64,000 nt of DNA from CAVTSA01 sp963737225 (lineage in GTDB: Bacteria; Chloroflexota; Dormibacteria; Dormibacterales; Dormibacteraceae). Each line of letters begins with the position of its first letter. The stretch's first letter is position 1. The DNA lies in assembly GCA_963737225.1 (NCBI GenBank), contig CAVTSA010000008.1:1-64000 (forward strand), read 5' to 3'. The notes under the pieces were generated by a model. The model saw only the letters and a program-made list of their open reading frames with translations, ran no database searches and was not told where the DNA came from. This document shows positions 16,438 through 27,260 of this stretch, piece after piece. A program made the translations under genes and the position numbers.

Positions 16438-17646
16438 TCAGGGCAGCATCGCGAGCGCTGCCTGCAGCTGCGTGTCCTGCGCACCGCTGCGCTGGGGCGT
16501 CGCCACGTCGTACATGTCCCACGGCTGTGGCAGCGCGACCACGCGGTTCGGCTCGATCCCGCGGTGGTTGCCGATCCACTTTCCGTCCGGCAGATACCAG
16601 TGCATCACCGTCAGGTGGAGGTCGCCGCCGTTGGACAGCGGGAAGTCCTCCTGCTCCGAGCCCTTGCCGTAGGTCCGCTCCCCGACCAGCTCGGCGCGGC
16701 CGTGGGCCAGGAGCGACCCGGCGGTGATCTCGGAGGCCGAGGCCGTGTTCTGGTCGACCAGCAATACCAGGGGCGTGCTCGGTGCGATCACGTCGCCGGT
16801 GACCTGGGTCCGCTGCACCACGCCCCGCCCCTCGGTCGAGTAGACCTCACCGCTGGCGAGGAAGCTGGAAACGACGGCGACCGCCGCCGACACGTATCCG
16901 CCACCGTTCCCACGCAGGTCGAGGACGATCCCCTTCGCCGGCAACCCGGCGCGGAGCTGCTGTGTGAACTCCTGCGCCGTCGAGTCACCGAACTCGTAGA
17001 TCCGCAGGTAGAGGATGTCGCCGGGGAGTTTCGCCGAAACCACGGTCGGACTGGTGAAGGCCCCCGGCGTCACCGTCTCCGTCAGCTGTTCCGTGCCACG
17101 CTGCAGGAGGAGGGACACCTGGCCGCCGGACCCGTCGATCCAGCTCCCGACCTTGGTCGACGCCGCGCCTGTGGTGGACTTGCCGTCGACCGAGAGGATG
17201 AGGTCCCCGGCCTCGACACCTGCCGTCTGGGCCGGGGAGCCGGGAACGATGCCGGTAACGACCGGATTGGCTGCTCCGTAGTCGAGGAACACGCCGATCT
17301 GCTTTTGGTGCTCCCCGGCGTAGTCCTGCTGCTCGGCGCGGTACTCGGCAGGGGTGAGGTACGCGGTGAACGGGTCGTTGAGCGACTCGACCATGCCCTG
17401 GATGGCGCCGTTGGTGAGCGCCTCACCATTCAGATGCTCGGTCCAGTAGTGCGCCTCGATGATGCGCAGCGCCTCCTGCTGGGCGGGCTCGTCCAGCTGG
17501 GTCCGGCTCTGTCCCCCGCCGATCACGGGGACGACGTCGGGAAACTGCTGGTCGGTATAGGCACCGGCTCCATAGGCCAGGAACAGGAGCAGCACTGCGA
17601 CCAGGACGGCGCCCGCGCGGCGGGCCCATCGGGGGATCGTCTTCAC
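16438..17646 (-). CDS. ctpA: C-terminal processing serine protease, S41/CtpA family
   Basis: 402 residues exported by an N-terminal anchor (about 11-30). A helical domain is followed by a PDZ domain (about 115-190, with GIVPGSPAQTAGVEAGDLIL) and the S41 catalytic domain with LDLRGNGGGYV near 245. The serine motif NTASASEI is at 300-307 and the catalytic lysine is Lys328 in GERTYGKG. It cleaves C termini of envelope proteins outside the membrane. It starts 44 bp after ftsX on the same strand, so it probably shares the ftsEX transcript; a role in processing cell-wall hydrolases is inferred. Confidence 0.9.
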   Translation of the reverse strand: MKTIPRWARRAGAVLVAVLLLFLAYGAGAYTDQQFPDVVPVIGGGQSRTQLDEPAQQEALRIIEAHYWTEHLNGEALTNGAIQGMVESLNDPFTAYLTPAEYRAEQQDYAGEHQKQIGVFLDYGAANPVVTGIVPGSPAQTAGVEAGDLILSVDGKSTTGAASTKVGSWIDGSGGQVSLLLQRGTEQLTETVTPGAFTSPTVVSAKLPGDILYLRIYEFGDSTAQEFTQQLRAGLPAKGIVLDLRGNGGGYVSAAVAVVSSFLASGEVYSTEGRGVVQRTQVTGDVIAPSTPLVLLVDQNTASASEITAGSLLAHGRAELVGERTYGKGSEQEDFPLSNGGDLHLTVMHWYLPDGKWIGNHRGIEPNRVVALPQPWDMYDVATPQRSGAQDTQLQAALAMLP

Positions 17647-17690
17647 CCGGTCAGCATGCCGCCCGCGTGGACGCCGCGCCGGGCGTGAGT

Positions 17691-18587
17691 TCAGACGCGG
17701 ACGTACCGGCGGACGCCGATGTAGCTGCCCAGCGCCCCCAGGAGCGCTCCCGCCGCCAGGAGGTAGACACCGAGCACGGTCACGAAGTGGGGGTCATAGG
17801 TCAACGGAACGAAGAAGAGCGCCGACTGGAACCGGTTGACGAAGGGGTGATAGCCGATCATCACCACGCCCAGGGCCAGCCCCGCGGCGAGGACCCCGGT
17901 CAGAATTCCCTCCAGCACGAAGGGGCCGCGGACGAACCACTCGGTAGCGCCCACCAGCTTCATCACCTCGATCTCGCGCCGCCGGTGGTAGACCGCGGTC
18001 CGGATCGTGTTCATGACGATGACGACCGAGATCACCACCAGCACCGCCAGCAGACCCAGGCCGGCGAAGGTGAGCCAGTCGGAGAGCCGCAGCATGTTGC
18101 TGATGAACCCACCCTGGTAGTCGGTGGGATCCTGTGGATCGGCGCCGGGCCACTGCCGGGCCACGGTGTTGATCTGCTGGACGGCCTGCAGGTTGGTCGC
18201 CTGGACCTGAATCCGCGCCGGCACCGGGTTGCCCTGCACCTGCTGGAGCAACGCCTGGTTCTGCGGGTTGCTCGCCAGCTGCGCGAGCACCTGGTCCTTC
18301 GTCTCGAACGTCACGCTCTCGACGTCGCTCCGGGCGCGGAGTTGGGCCTCGAAGTCGAGCACCGAGCTCATGGGCGTGTTGTCGGACACCGAGATGGTGA
18401 GGACCGCGACCTGCTGCCGGTAGCTGTTCAGGACCTGGTTGAGGCTCTGCCCGATGAGCAGGTTGATGCCACCCAGCACCAGGATCATCGAGATCGAGAC
18501 CACCGCGGTCACGGTGACCGTGGCGTTGCGGAAGAAGCTCTGCCAGGCGCTGCTAAGCGCGAAGCGCAGATGCCGGAAGAGTGTCAT
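17691..18587 (-). CDS. ftsX: Cell-division ABC transporter permease FtsX
   Basis: 298 residues with the FtsX layout: a cytoplasmic start, helix at about 22-45, an extracellular domain (about 50-170), then three helices near 175-200, 220-245 and 265-290. IRTAVYHRRREIEVMKLVGAT is the conserved FtsX coupling region. With FtsE it regulates peptidoglycan hydrolases at the division site. Its start lies inside ftsE (35-bp overlap), so translation is coupled. Confidence 0.93.
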   Translation of the reverse strand: MTLFRHLRFALSSAWQSFFRNATVTVTAVVSISMILVLGGINLLIGQSLNQVLNSYRQQVAVLTISVSDNTPMSSVLDFEAQLRARSDVESVTFETKDQVLAQLASNPQNQALLQQVQGNPVPARIQVQATNLQAVQQINTVARQWPGADPQDPTDYQGGFISNMLRLSDWLTFAGLGLLAVLVVISVVIVMNTIRTAVYHRRREIEVMKLVGATEWFVRGPFVLEGILTGVLAAGLALGVVMIGYHPFVNRFQSALFFVPLTYDPHFVTVLGVYLLAAGALLGALGSYIGVRRYVRV

Positions 18588-19302
18588 GGTATCTACCCGT
18601 CAGGTCGTCTCGGACGATGCGGCCGTGGTCGATGGCGACCACCCGGCGGCGGAGCACGTCGACGATGTCTCGGTTGTGCGTGGCCATCACGACGGTGGCG
18701 CCGGCGGCGTTGATGCCCAGGAACAGCTGCATCAGCTCCCAGGACGTGGCCGGGTCGACGTTGCCGGTGGGCTCGTCCGCCACCAGCAGCTGGGGAGCGT
18801 GCACCAGGGCCCGGGCGATCCCGACCCGCTGCTGCTCGCCGCCCGACATCTCGTGCGGGTAGCGCCGCTGCGCCTTCTGGAGACCGACCGTCTCCAACGC
18901 GTCCCGGACCCGGTCCCGCGTCCGCCGTCCGGACTCGCCGTGGACGCGCAGGGCGAAGGCGACGTTCTCGTAGACGGTGAGGCGCGGCAGGAGCTTGAAA
19001 TCCTGGAACACCAGCCCCACCTGCCGCCGCAGCGCCGGAAGTTGGTGGCGCCGCAGCCGGCCCAGGTCGACGCCGTGGACGAAGACCTGGCCCGAGGTCG
19101 CCTTCTCCTCCCGCACCAGAAGCCGGACGATCGTCGACTTGCCGGCCCCCGAGGGACCGACCAGGAAGAGGAAATCGCCACGATCGACCTCCAGGTCGAT
19201 CTGCTCGAGGGCCAGCGCGCCGTTGGCGTAGCGCTTGGAGACACCCCTCAGAGAGATGACCGGATCAAGTCGCGGTTTCGGGACGATCGATTTGTTCGAC
19301 AT
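18553..19302 (-). CDS. ftsE: Cell-division ATP-binding protein FtsE
   Basis: 249 residues from the ATG at 19302; the longer frame upstream passes through repeat DNA and is rejected. Walker A is LVGPSGAGKST, the Q-loop is GLVFQDFKLLP, the signature is MSGGEQQRVGIARAL, and Walker B is LLVADEPTGNVDP followed by the H-loop THN. It is the cytoplasmic ATPase partner of FtsX. The gene is separated from prfB by a paired-palindrome element. Confidence 0.93.
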   Translation of the reverse strand: MSNKSIVPKPRLDPVISLRGVSKRYANGALALEQIDLEVDRGDFLFLVGPSGAGKSTIVRLLVREEKATSGQVFVHGVDLGRLRRHQLPALRRQVGLVFQDFKLLPRLTVYENVAFALRVHGESGRRTRDRVRDALETVGLQKAQRRYPHEMSGGEQQRVGIARALVHAPQLLVADEPTGNVDPATSWELMQLFLGINAAGATVVMATHNRDIVDVLRRRVVAIDHGRIVRDDLTGRYHDTLPASALRA

Positions 19303-19420
19303 TGCTGTGATGTAGGGCGGGACGGATGAGGCGGACGATCGGGGAGCGGTCGGGGAGCCAACGGCAACCCTGGCCGAGTATAGCCAGCGGCGGAGGGGCG
19401 GGTCAAACGCCCGCCCGCCG

Positions 19421-19495
19421 CTCAGGGTGAGGCCCGAAGGTGCACCAACGGGGGTCACCCCGCTCAGGTAGGCCCCGAAGGTGCACCAACGGGGG
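19421..19495. repeat. Paired palindromes, core GTGCAC, 41-bp period (locus 2)
   Basis: Two units begin CTCAGG at 19421 and 19463 and share GAAGGTGCACCAACGGGGG; cores are at 19440 and 19481. The dyad is CCCG...GGTGCACC...CGGG. The second unit lies inside the last codons of prfB and supplies its TGA stop, so the element has extended the RF2 C terminus by about ten residues. Confidence 0.8.
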
Positions 19496-20611
19496 ACGCG
19501 GTCTCCCCCAGACGCCAGCGCAACCACCCCTCCAGCAGGAGCTCGATCTCCCCGTCGAGCACCGCCTGGGCGTTGCCGAGCTCGACGCCGCTGCGCAGAT
19601 CCTTGACCAGGGTGTAGGGCTGCAGCACGTAGTTCCGGATCTGGCTTCCGAACTCGGCCGGGAGCACCTCGCCCCGAAGCTCCGCCCGCTCCTGCGCCGC
19701 CTCCTCCTGCCGGCGCTGGAAGAGGCGCGACCGCATCACCTTCATCGCCAGGTCGCGGTTCTTCATCTGCGAGCGCTCGTTCTGCATCGAGACCACGATC
19801 CCGGTCGGGAGGTGCGTGAGGCGCACCGCGGAGTCGGTCTTGTTGACGTGCTGGCCGCCGGCGCCCGTGGATCGATAGGTGTCGACGCGGAGGTCGTCCG
19901 GATTGATGACGACGTCGGCCTCCTCGGCGTCGTCCAGCTCCGGCATCACCTCGACCAGCGCGAACGACGTGTGCCGGCGGTGCTGCTGATCGAACGGCGA
20001 CAGGCGCACCAGCCGGTGCACCCCGTGCTCGGCGCGAAGCAGGCCGTACGCACGCCGGCCTCGGAAGGCGAAGGTCACGGACTTGAGGCCCGCCTCCTCG
20101 CCCGGCGACGAGTCCAGGATCTCGAACGCACCGCCGGGACGCAGCACGGAGGCCGCGTTGTGCGGCGGCTGTGCCCAGCGCGAGTACATGCGCAGGAGCA
20201 TCTCGACCCAGTCCTGGGCCTCGACGCCTCCCTGCCCGGCCGAGATCGTGACCACCGCCGGTGAGTCGGAATGGGCGTCGGCGAACAGGAGATCCAGCTC
20301 GCGCTGGCGCAGCTCGTGCTCCAGCGGCGCCTCCTCCTGCCTGACCTGCTCCGCCAGGTCGACGTCGTCCGCACCCAGCTCGGCCAGCTCGACCAGGTCC
20401 CGGGCTCGGTGTTCGAGGTTCGCCCAGCCGGTTATGTCGTCGCGGAGCTCGCCGGCCTCGCGGGCGAGGGCCCCGGCCGCCTGAGGGTCATCCCAGATAC
20501 CCGGCTCCGCGAGGCGACCGTCCAGCTCGGCCAGCCTGCGCTCCTTGCTCGGGAGGTCAAAGATGCTCCTTCAGCTGGAGGATCCGGCGAAGGAGTTCGT
20601 TCGGGCTCTGG

Positions 20612-20622
<11 letters not shown>
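19464..20622 (-). CDS. prfB: Peptide chain release factor 2 (programmed +1 frameshift)
   Basis: RF2 recognises UGA/UAA and releases the peptide. The ATG at 20622 begins MDDSQSPNELLRRILQLKEHL, then an in-frame TGA; after a +1 shift the frame continues DLPSKERRLAELDGR to the end, giving about 385 residues. The codon-recognition motif SPF (in RLSPFDQQHRRHT) identifies RF2 rather than RF1, and STGAGGQHVNKTDS carries the catalytic GGQ. The start overlaps the secA stop by 11 bp. The last residues (SPVGAPSGPT) are encoded by a palindromic repeat and are unlike other RF2 tails. Confidence 0.93.
20556..20571 (-). promoter_or_regulatory. prfB programmed frameshift site
   Basis: On the coding strand AAGGAG is followed after 3 nt by CTT TGA C. 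This is the canonical RF2 autoregulatory signal: the internal Shine-Dalgarno-like sequence and slow UGA decoding push the ribosome +1 when RF2 is scarce. The UGA is at 20557-20559. Confidence 0.92.
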
Positions 20623-23239
<2,617 letters not shown>

Positions 23240-23281
23240 CCTCGACTATACCCACCCCCCACCGGGCTCCAATCGCGCACC

Positions 23282-23674
23282 ATGGACGAGGAAACCATGA
23301 GCCTGGGCCCGGAGTTGAGTCGCCCCAACGGCATCTCTTATCTGCACCTTCCGGCCACCGACCCGACCGCGGCCGCGCGCTTCTACCAGGCCGCGTTCTC
23401 CTGGGCGGTGCACGACCTCGAGGGACCGCGCCCCGGGTTCGAGGACGGAACCGGCCACGTGGCGGGGGCGTGGGTGACGGACCAGGCCGTCCAGCGCGAG
23501 CCCGGGCTGCTGCTCTACATCTACGTCGACGACGCGGAGGCGGCGGCGCGCCGGATCGTCGAAGCGGGCGGGGAGATGGTGGAGGGACCACGACCCGAGG
23601 GAACGCTTCGCGTGGCGACCTTCCGGGATCCCGCCGGCAACCTGCTCGGCATCTGGCGAGAGACCGCTGTGTAG
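23282..23674 (+). CDS. VOC-superfamily protein (glyoxalase-like)
   Basis: 130 residues with two VOC units: ISYLHLPATDPTAAARFYQAAF and, from about residue 78, LLLYIYVDDAEAAARRIVEAGGE, ending TFRDPAGNLLGIW. The last motif is typical of metal-dependent VOC enzymes. An ATG at 23297 is an alternative start. Substrate unknown. It is 55 bp upstream of another VOC-containing gene in the same direction. Confidence 0.78.
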   Translation: MDEETMSLGPELSRPNGISYLHLPATDPTAAARFYQAAFSWAVHDLEGPRPGFEDGTGHVAGAWVTDQAVQREPGLLLYIYVDDAEAAARRIVEAGGEMVEGPRPEGTLRVATFRDPAGNLLGIWRETAV

Positions 23675-23729
23675 CGTGTGCTGTCCCGAAGCGGGACTGC
23701 GAGCGGCGAGGCGGCAGGGGCGAGGTGAT

Positions 23730-24377
23730 ATGACCGACCAGATCACGGGCAAACAGTTCGATGAATCTCCCGGTGTCGAGGACTGGCGCGCCCTGTGGGG
23801 TGGCGGGTTCGCCTGCACCTATTTCCGGACCGGGTCCTTCGGCGCCGGCGCCGCGCTGGTTCGCGCGATCAGCGAGCTGGCGGCCGCTGTGGACCACCCG
23901 ATCGACGTCGACCTGCGAGCTGAAGGTGTGACGGTCCGGCTGTTCACTCACCATCCGGGGGGGCTGAGCAGCCTCGACGTCGAACTGGCTCGAGAGATAT
24001 CCGCGACCGCACGGCAGCTCGGCGTGGCGGCCGACCCATCCGCGGCACAGCACGTGCAGGTCACGATCGACGCGCTCAACACTCCGCAGGTGCGGCCCTT
24101 CTGGCGGGCCGTGCTGGGCTACGAGCTGGTCGGCGACGAGGACGTGTTCGATCCGCAACGCTTTGGGCCGCCCTTCACGTTCCAGCAGATGGACGCGCCA
24201 CGTCCGCAGCGGAACCGCATCCACATCGACGTCTACGTGCCTCGTGACCAGGTGGAGGCGCGAATCGGGGCGGCTCTGGCCGCCGGCGGGCACATCGTGA
24301 ACGACACGAACGCGCCGATGTGGTGGACGCTGGCCGACGCCGAGGGCAACGAGGCCGACCTGGCCATCTGGGGATAG
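23730..24377 (+). CDS. Pterin-4a-carbinolamine dehydratase-like domain fused to a VOC domain
   Basis: 215 residues from an ATG preceded by GGGGCGAGG. The N-terminal half (about 10-105) resembles 4a-hydroxytetrahydrobiopterin dehydratase: VEDWRALWGGGFACTYFRTG, AAVDHPIDVDLRAEGVTVRLFTHHPGGLS. The C-terminal half (about 110-215) is a VOC domain with TPQVRPFWRAVLGYELVG and HIDVYVPRDQVEARI. Such fusions are known in Actinobacteria-like genomes; the substrate is unclear. No aromatic amino acid hydroxylase is nearby. Confidence 0.7.
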   Translation: MTDQITGKQFDESPGVEDWRALWGGGFACTYFRTGSFGAGAALVRAISELAAAVDHPIDVDLRAEGVTVRLFTHHPGGLSSLDVELAREISATARQLGVAADPSAAQHVQVTIDALNTPQVRPFWRAVLGYELVGDEDVFDPQRFGPPFTFQQMDAPRPQRNRIHIDVYVPRDQVEARIGAALAAGGHIVNDTNAPMWWTLADAEGNEADLAIWG

Positions 24378-24395
24378 CACCGGGAGCGCTGGTTC

Positions 24396-25076
24396 TCACG
24401 CATTGACGCGGGCTACCGAGAGTGCGCGGACGTCCCCGGCGCCGGCCTCGCGCAGCGCCCGGGCGCAGGCCTCGACGGTGGCGCAGGTCGTGATCACGTC
24501 GTCGATCAGCAGCACCGGCCGGCCGTCCAGATCGGGCCCCAGCCAGCGAAACGCATCCTCGACGTTGCGGCGGCGCTGAGCGCGGTCGAGCCCCACCTGG
24601 GCCCGGGTGTCGCGCCGGCGGACGAGGCGACCCTGGGCACGCCCCACCTCCCAGGCGCGACCCAGCTCGTCGGCCAGCAGCTGCGACTGGTTGAACCCGC
24701 GCTGCCGGCGCCGGCGGCGATGGAGCGGCACCGGCTGCAGGATGGCGTCCGGCTGCAGGAACGGCTCGAACCGCTCCGCCAGCAAGCCCGCCAGCGCGCC
24801 CGCCAGAGGACGGCGTCCCTGGTACTTGAGACGGTGGATGGCCCGCTCCAGCGGACCCTCGTAGACGGCCGCGGACCGGACCGCGTCCAGCACCCGCAGC
24901 CGCCGGCGGCAGGAACAGGCCTCTCCGCGCACCTCCAGCTGCCGCCCGCACCGACCGCAGATGGGCTCCGCGACCGGCTGGATCAGGCTGCGGCACCGAG
25001 CGCAGAACCAGCTGCCGAGCGCACCGCAGCCACCGCACCGCGGCGGGAGCACCCAATCCAGCAGCACCCGTACCAC
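24396..25076 (-). CDS. comF: ComF-family phosphoribosyltransferase-like protein
   Basis: 226 residues. The N terminus carries paired zinc-binding cysteines (RCGGCG, CARC, CGRCG). The middle has RLKYQGRRPLAGALA and PVPLHRRRRRQRGFNQS, and the C-terminal half a PRPP loop VLLIDDVITTCATVEACARAL. This is the ComF/GntX pattern linked to DNA uptake in competent bacteria. It is a monocistronic gene here; other competence genes are not in the window, but the Flp pilin is 1.9 kb away. Confidence 0.88.
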   Translation of the reverse strand: MVRVLLDWVLPPRCGGCGALGSWFCARCRSLIQPVAEPICGRCGRQLEVRGEACSCRRRLRVLDAVRSAAVYEGPLERAIHRLKYQGRRPLAGALAGLLAERFEPFLQPDAILQPVPLHRRRRRQRGFNQSQLLADELGRAWEVGRAQGRLVRRRDTRAQVGLDRAQRRRNVEDAFRWLGPDLDGRPVLLIDDVITTCATVEACARALREAGAGDVRALSVARVNA

Positions 25077-25142
25077 CGACCCAGCATCCCGCCGCGGGTC
25101 GGCGCCGGCAAGACCCCCGGTTAACGCGCCTGCAGGGCTTCT

Positions 25143-25511
25143 CTACCGGCGCGGCTGCTGGAGCTGCCAGGAGTTGCCGTCGGGATCGCGAAAGTAGGCA
25201 TGGCGCGAACCCCACGGTTCGTCCCGGACCTCGGTGATCTCGACCCCCCGTCCGGCCAGCTCGGCGCGCGCGGCTTCGATGTCGGCGACGACGAGGAGCA
25301 GTCCCTGGGCAGAGCCGGGAGCGCTCGGGGTGAGCCCGGCGCCGATGACGATGGAACAGGCCGACCCGGGCGGGGTGAGCTGTACGAAGCGGAGTTCCTC
25401 GCTGAGGGTGAAGTCGTGGTCGAGGGTGAAGCCGACCTGCTCGACGTAGAACCGCTTCGCGCGGTCCGCGTCGGAGACCGGAACCGGGACAACCTCGAGC
25501 TTCATTTCCAT
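25143..25511 (-). CDS. VOC-superfamily protein, glyoxalase/bleomycin-resistance type
   Basis: 122 residues: LEVVPVPVSDADRAKRFYVEQVGF, then FVQLTPPGSACSIVIG, and a second unit LLLVVADIEAARAELAGRGVEI ending RHAYFRDPDGNSWQLQQ. It is a complete two-unit VOC protein. GGAGGA precedes the start; a GTG one codon earlier is also possible. Substrate unknown. Downstream of the 25.5-kb palindrome pair, which lies in its 5' region. Confidence 0.78.
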   Translation of the reverse strand: MEMKLEVVPVPVSDADRAKRFYVEQVGFTLDHDFTLSEELRFVQLTPPGSACSIVIGAGLTPSAPGSAQGLLLVVADIEAARAELAGRGVEITEVRDEPWGSRHAYFRDPDGNSWQLQQPRR

Positions 25512-25540
25512 CACGACCGTTCCTCCATCGCCTCTTGTGG

Positions 25541-25600
25541 GGCCGTTTGCCGGCGAGCGGCGCCCACCAGTATCGCCGAGCGGGACGTTTGCCGGGAAGG
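25541..25600. repeat. Paired palindromes, core GCCGGC, 42-bp period (locus 3)
   Basis: CGTTTGCCGG occurs at 25544-25553 and 25586-25595, exactly 42 bp apart. The first copy is nearly symmetric (CCGTTTGCCGGCGAGCGG); the second is degraded on its right side. It lies between a VOC gene start (25511) and the DUF192 stop (25610), both minus strand. Confidence 0.65.
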
Positions 25601-25609
25601 GGCTCCCGG

Positions 25610-25988
25610 TCAGTGGCCGGTGTCGGCTTCCCCGGGGTGGTGGACCTCGACGCGGAGCTGGTCGCCGGGGCGGAGCCCGACCTCGCTCGCGCGCCCGGCG
25701 GGAAGCTCGACCACGCTCGACGCTCGCCAGACCGGCAGCGACCATGCGCCAGGGACGAAGGCGTTCCACCACACGGACCGCCCGCTGGCGCCGATCCAGG
25801 AACACGGCATCGATGGCAAAGCGCATCCCGAACATGTGGATCGAGCGGCAGGGGTGGATCCAGAGCCCGGACCCCGGCTCCAGACCGTCCCGGCCGAGCA
25901 GCCCGACCGCCCGGCCCAGCGCGCCGTCTGCCTCCTCCAGCCGCTCGGCGACGACCACACCGGTCGGTTCGTGGCGCAGGCGCAGCAC
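25610..25988 (-). pseudogene. DUF192 family protein, interrupted by one frameshift
   Basis: From a GTG at 25988 (GGAGGG upstream) the frame reads LRLRHEPTGVVVAERL, GLLGRDGLEPGSGLWI, HPCRSIHMFGMRFAIDAVF and LRPWRM, the full conserved core of DUF192. Near 25745 the sense frame shifts by one base and continues SLPVWRASSVVELPAGRASEVGLRPGD to the stop. Both halves match the family, so one indel separates them. DUF192 proteins are small, often exported, of unclear role. Shift may be real or a sequence error. Confidence 0.65.
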
Positions 25989-26068
25989 CGGATCAGGCCC
26001 TCCCGGGTTGCGCAAGCAGGTGCCGGGAAGTGCTCGCCGGATCTCGAACGCCCATCTGCATCACCTGG

Positions 26069-26132
26069 ACCGATTTCACGCGAAAACGGGACTATGGACC
26101 CTCTCTTAGTCCCGGTTTCGCGCGAAAACGGA
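26069..26132. repeat. Paired palindromes, core CGCG, 42-bp period (locus 4)
   Basis: CGCGAAAACGG occurs at 26079-26089 and 26121-26131, 42 bp apart. The second copy is CCGGTTTCGCGCGAAAACGG, nearly a full palindrome; the first has one centre change (TTTCACGCGAAA). It fills the divergent gap between the DUF192 gene (start 25988) and the hydrolase (start 26154), immediately upstream of the latter, a position typical of an operator. Confidence 0.8.
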
Positions 26133-26153
26133 GTTCTGCATAGGATGGCGGGA

Positions 26154-26915
26154 ATGCCCGACTTCGACGCCGACGGCCTTCGCATCCACTACGTCACCGC
26201 CGGCGACCCGGGCGGGCGGCCGATCCTCCTGGTCCACGGGTACGCCAGCGACTACGAGTTGAACTGGGTGGGATCGCGCTGGCAGGAGACCCTGACCGGG
26301 AACGGCTTCCGCGTCATCGGCATCGATCTTCGCGGGCACGGACACTCTGACAAGCCGCACGACCCGGCCGCCTACAGCCTGCGCGCGATGGCCGGCGACG
26401 CGCTGCGGCTGCTCGACCATCTGGAGGTGGAACGGGCGGACTACCTCGGGTACTCGATGGGCGCCCGGATCGGGCTGCTGCTCTGCCACGACCATCCCGA
26501 GCGCTTCGGCCGGGTCGTGATCGCCGGGATCGGGCTCCGCCAGGGCACCTCGGCAAACCCCGGCAAAGCGCGGCTCATCGCTCGCCGGATGCGGGGTGAC
26601 ACCACGGTCGACGACCCGGAGGCGAACATGTTCTACACCTTCGCCAGCGCCCGGCCGATCAACGATCTGGAGGCGCTCGCCTGCTGCATCCTGGGCGACC
26701 ATGCCGCGCTGCGTGAGGACCAGGTGACGTCGATCGGGACCCCGATCGACGTCATCGCCGGGGACCAGGACGTCATCGCCCGGGACGCCCCCCAGCTGGC
26801 GGCGCGGCTCCCCCACGGCCGTTATGACCCGATCCCGGGCCGCAACCACAACAACGCGGTGCCTGCCCGCGACTTCAAGGCCGCCGCCATCCCTTTCCTG
26901 CTCGGCGAGCGCTGA
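26154..26915 (+). CDS. Alpha/beta hydrolase
   Basis: 253 residues with the full fold: LLVHGYAS (oxyanion HG near 29), GIDLRGHGHSDKP, nucleophile elbow LGYSMGARIG (Ser101), acid in IAGDQDVI and catalytic His in PGRNHNNAV near the end. No lid insertion or signal peptide is evident. An ATG at 26145 is an alternative start; no strong ribosome site precedes either, so a leaderless message is possible. Substrate unknown. Confidence 0.88.
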   Translation: MPDFDADGLRIHYVTAGDPGGRPILLVHGYASDYELNWVGSRWQETLTGNGFRVIGIDLRGHGHSDKPHDPAAYSLRAMAGDALRLLDHLEVERADYLGYSMGARIGLLLCHDHPERFGRVVIAGIGLRQGTSANPGKARLIARRMRGDTTVDDPEANMFYTFASARPINDLEALACCILGDHAALREDQVTSIGTPIDVIAGDQDVIARDAPQLAARLPHGRYDPIPGRNHNNAVPARDFKAAAIPFLLGER

Positions 26916-26947
26916 GCACGCTGTGGGCGGCGACCCGAAAGCTGCGG

Positions 26948-27151
26948 TCAGTGGCCGGCGAGCGTGCTGGTGATGTGGGAGAACACGCTCGCGATCTGAC
27001 CGCCGAGCGCCGTGAGGGCCACGATCACCACGACCGCCACCAGCACCAGGATGAGCGCGTACTCGACCATGCCCTGGCCCCGCTGCGCGGTTTGGCGATC
27101 GCCGCCGGACCCGGCTTTGCCGCTGGTGGTGACCACCTGCCCCCGTTTCAC
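26948..27151 (-). CDS. Flp/Fap-type pilin prepilin
   Basis: 67 residues from a GTG with AGGAGA upstream. A short basic leader ends RG, followed by QGMVEYALILVLVAVVVIVALTALG. Cleavage after G with Glu at +5 is the prepilin rule for Flp/type IVb pilins processed by a TadV-type peptidase. The mature chain is about 46 residues. No tad assembly genes are in the window, so the secretion machinery must lie elsewhere. Confidence 0.87.
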   Translation of the reverse strand: MKRGQVVTTSGKAGSGGDRQTAQRGQGMVEYALILVLVAVVVIVALTALGGQIASVFSHITSTLAGH

Positions 27152-27260
27152 GCCACGTCTCCTGTCCTCACCGCTCCTCCTCACGTCGACCCCCGGCACC
27201 CCGCGCGATCCTAACACCGCGGCGGGATCGGTTCAAGTCCGGCCATCGTCCGCGGCCATC

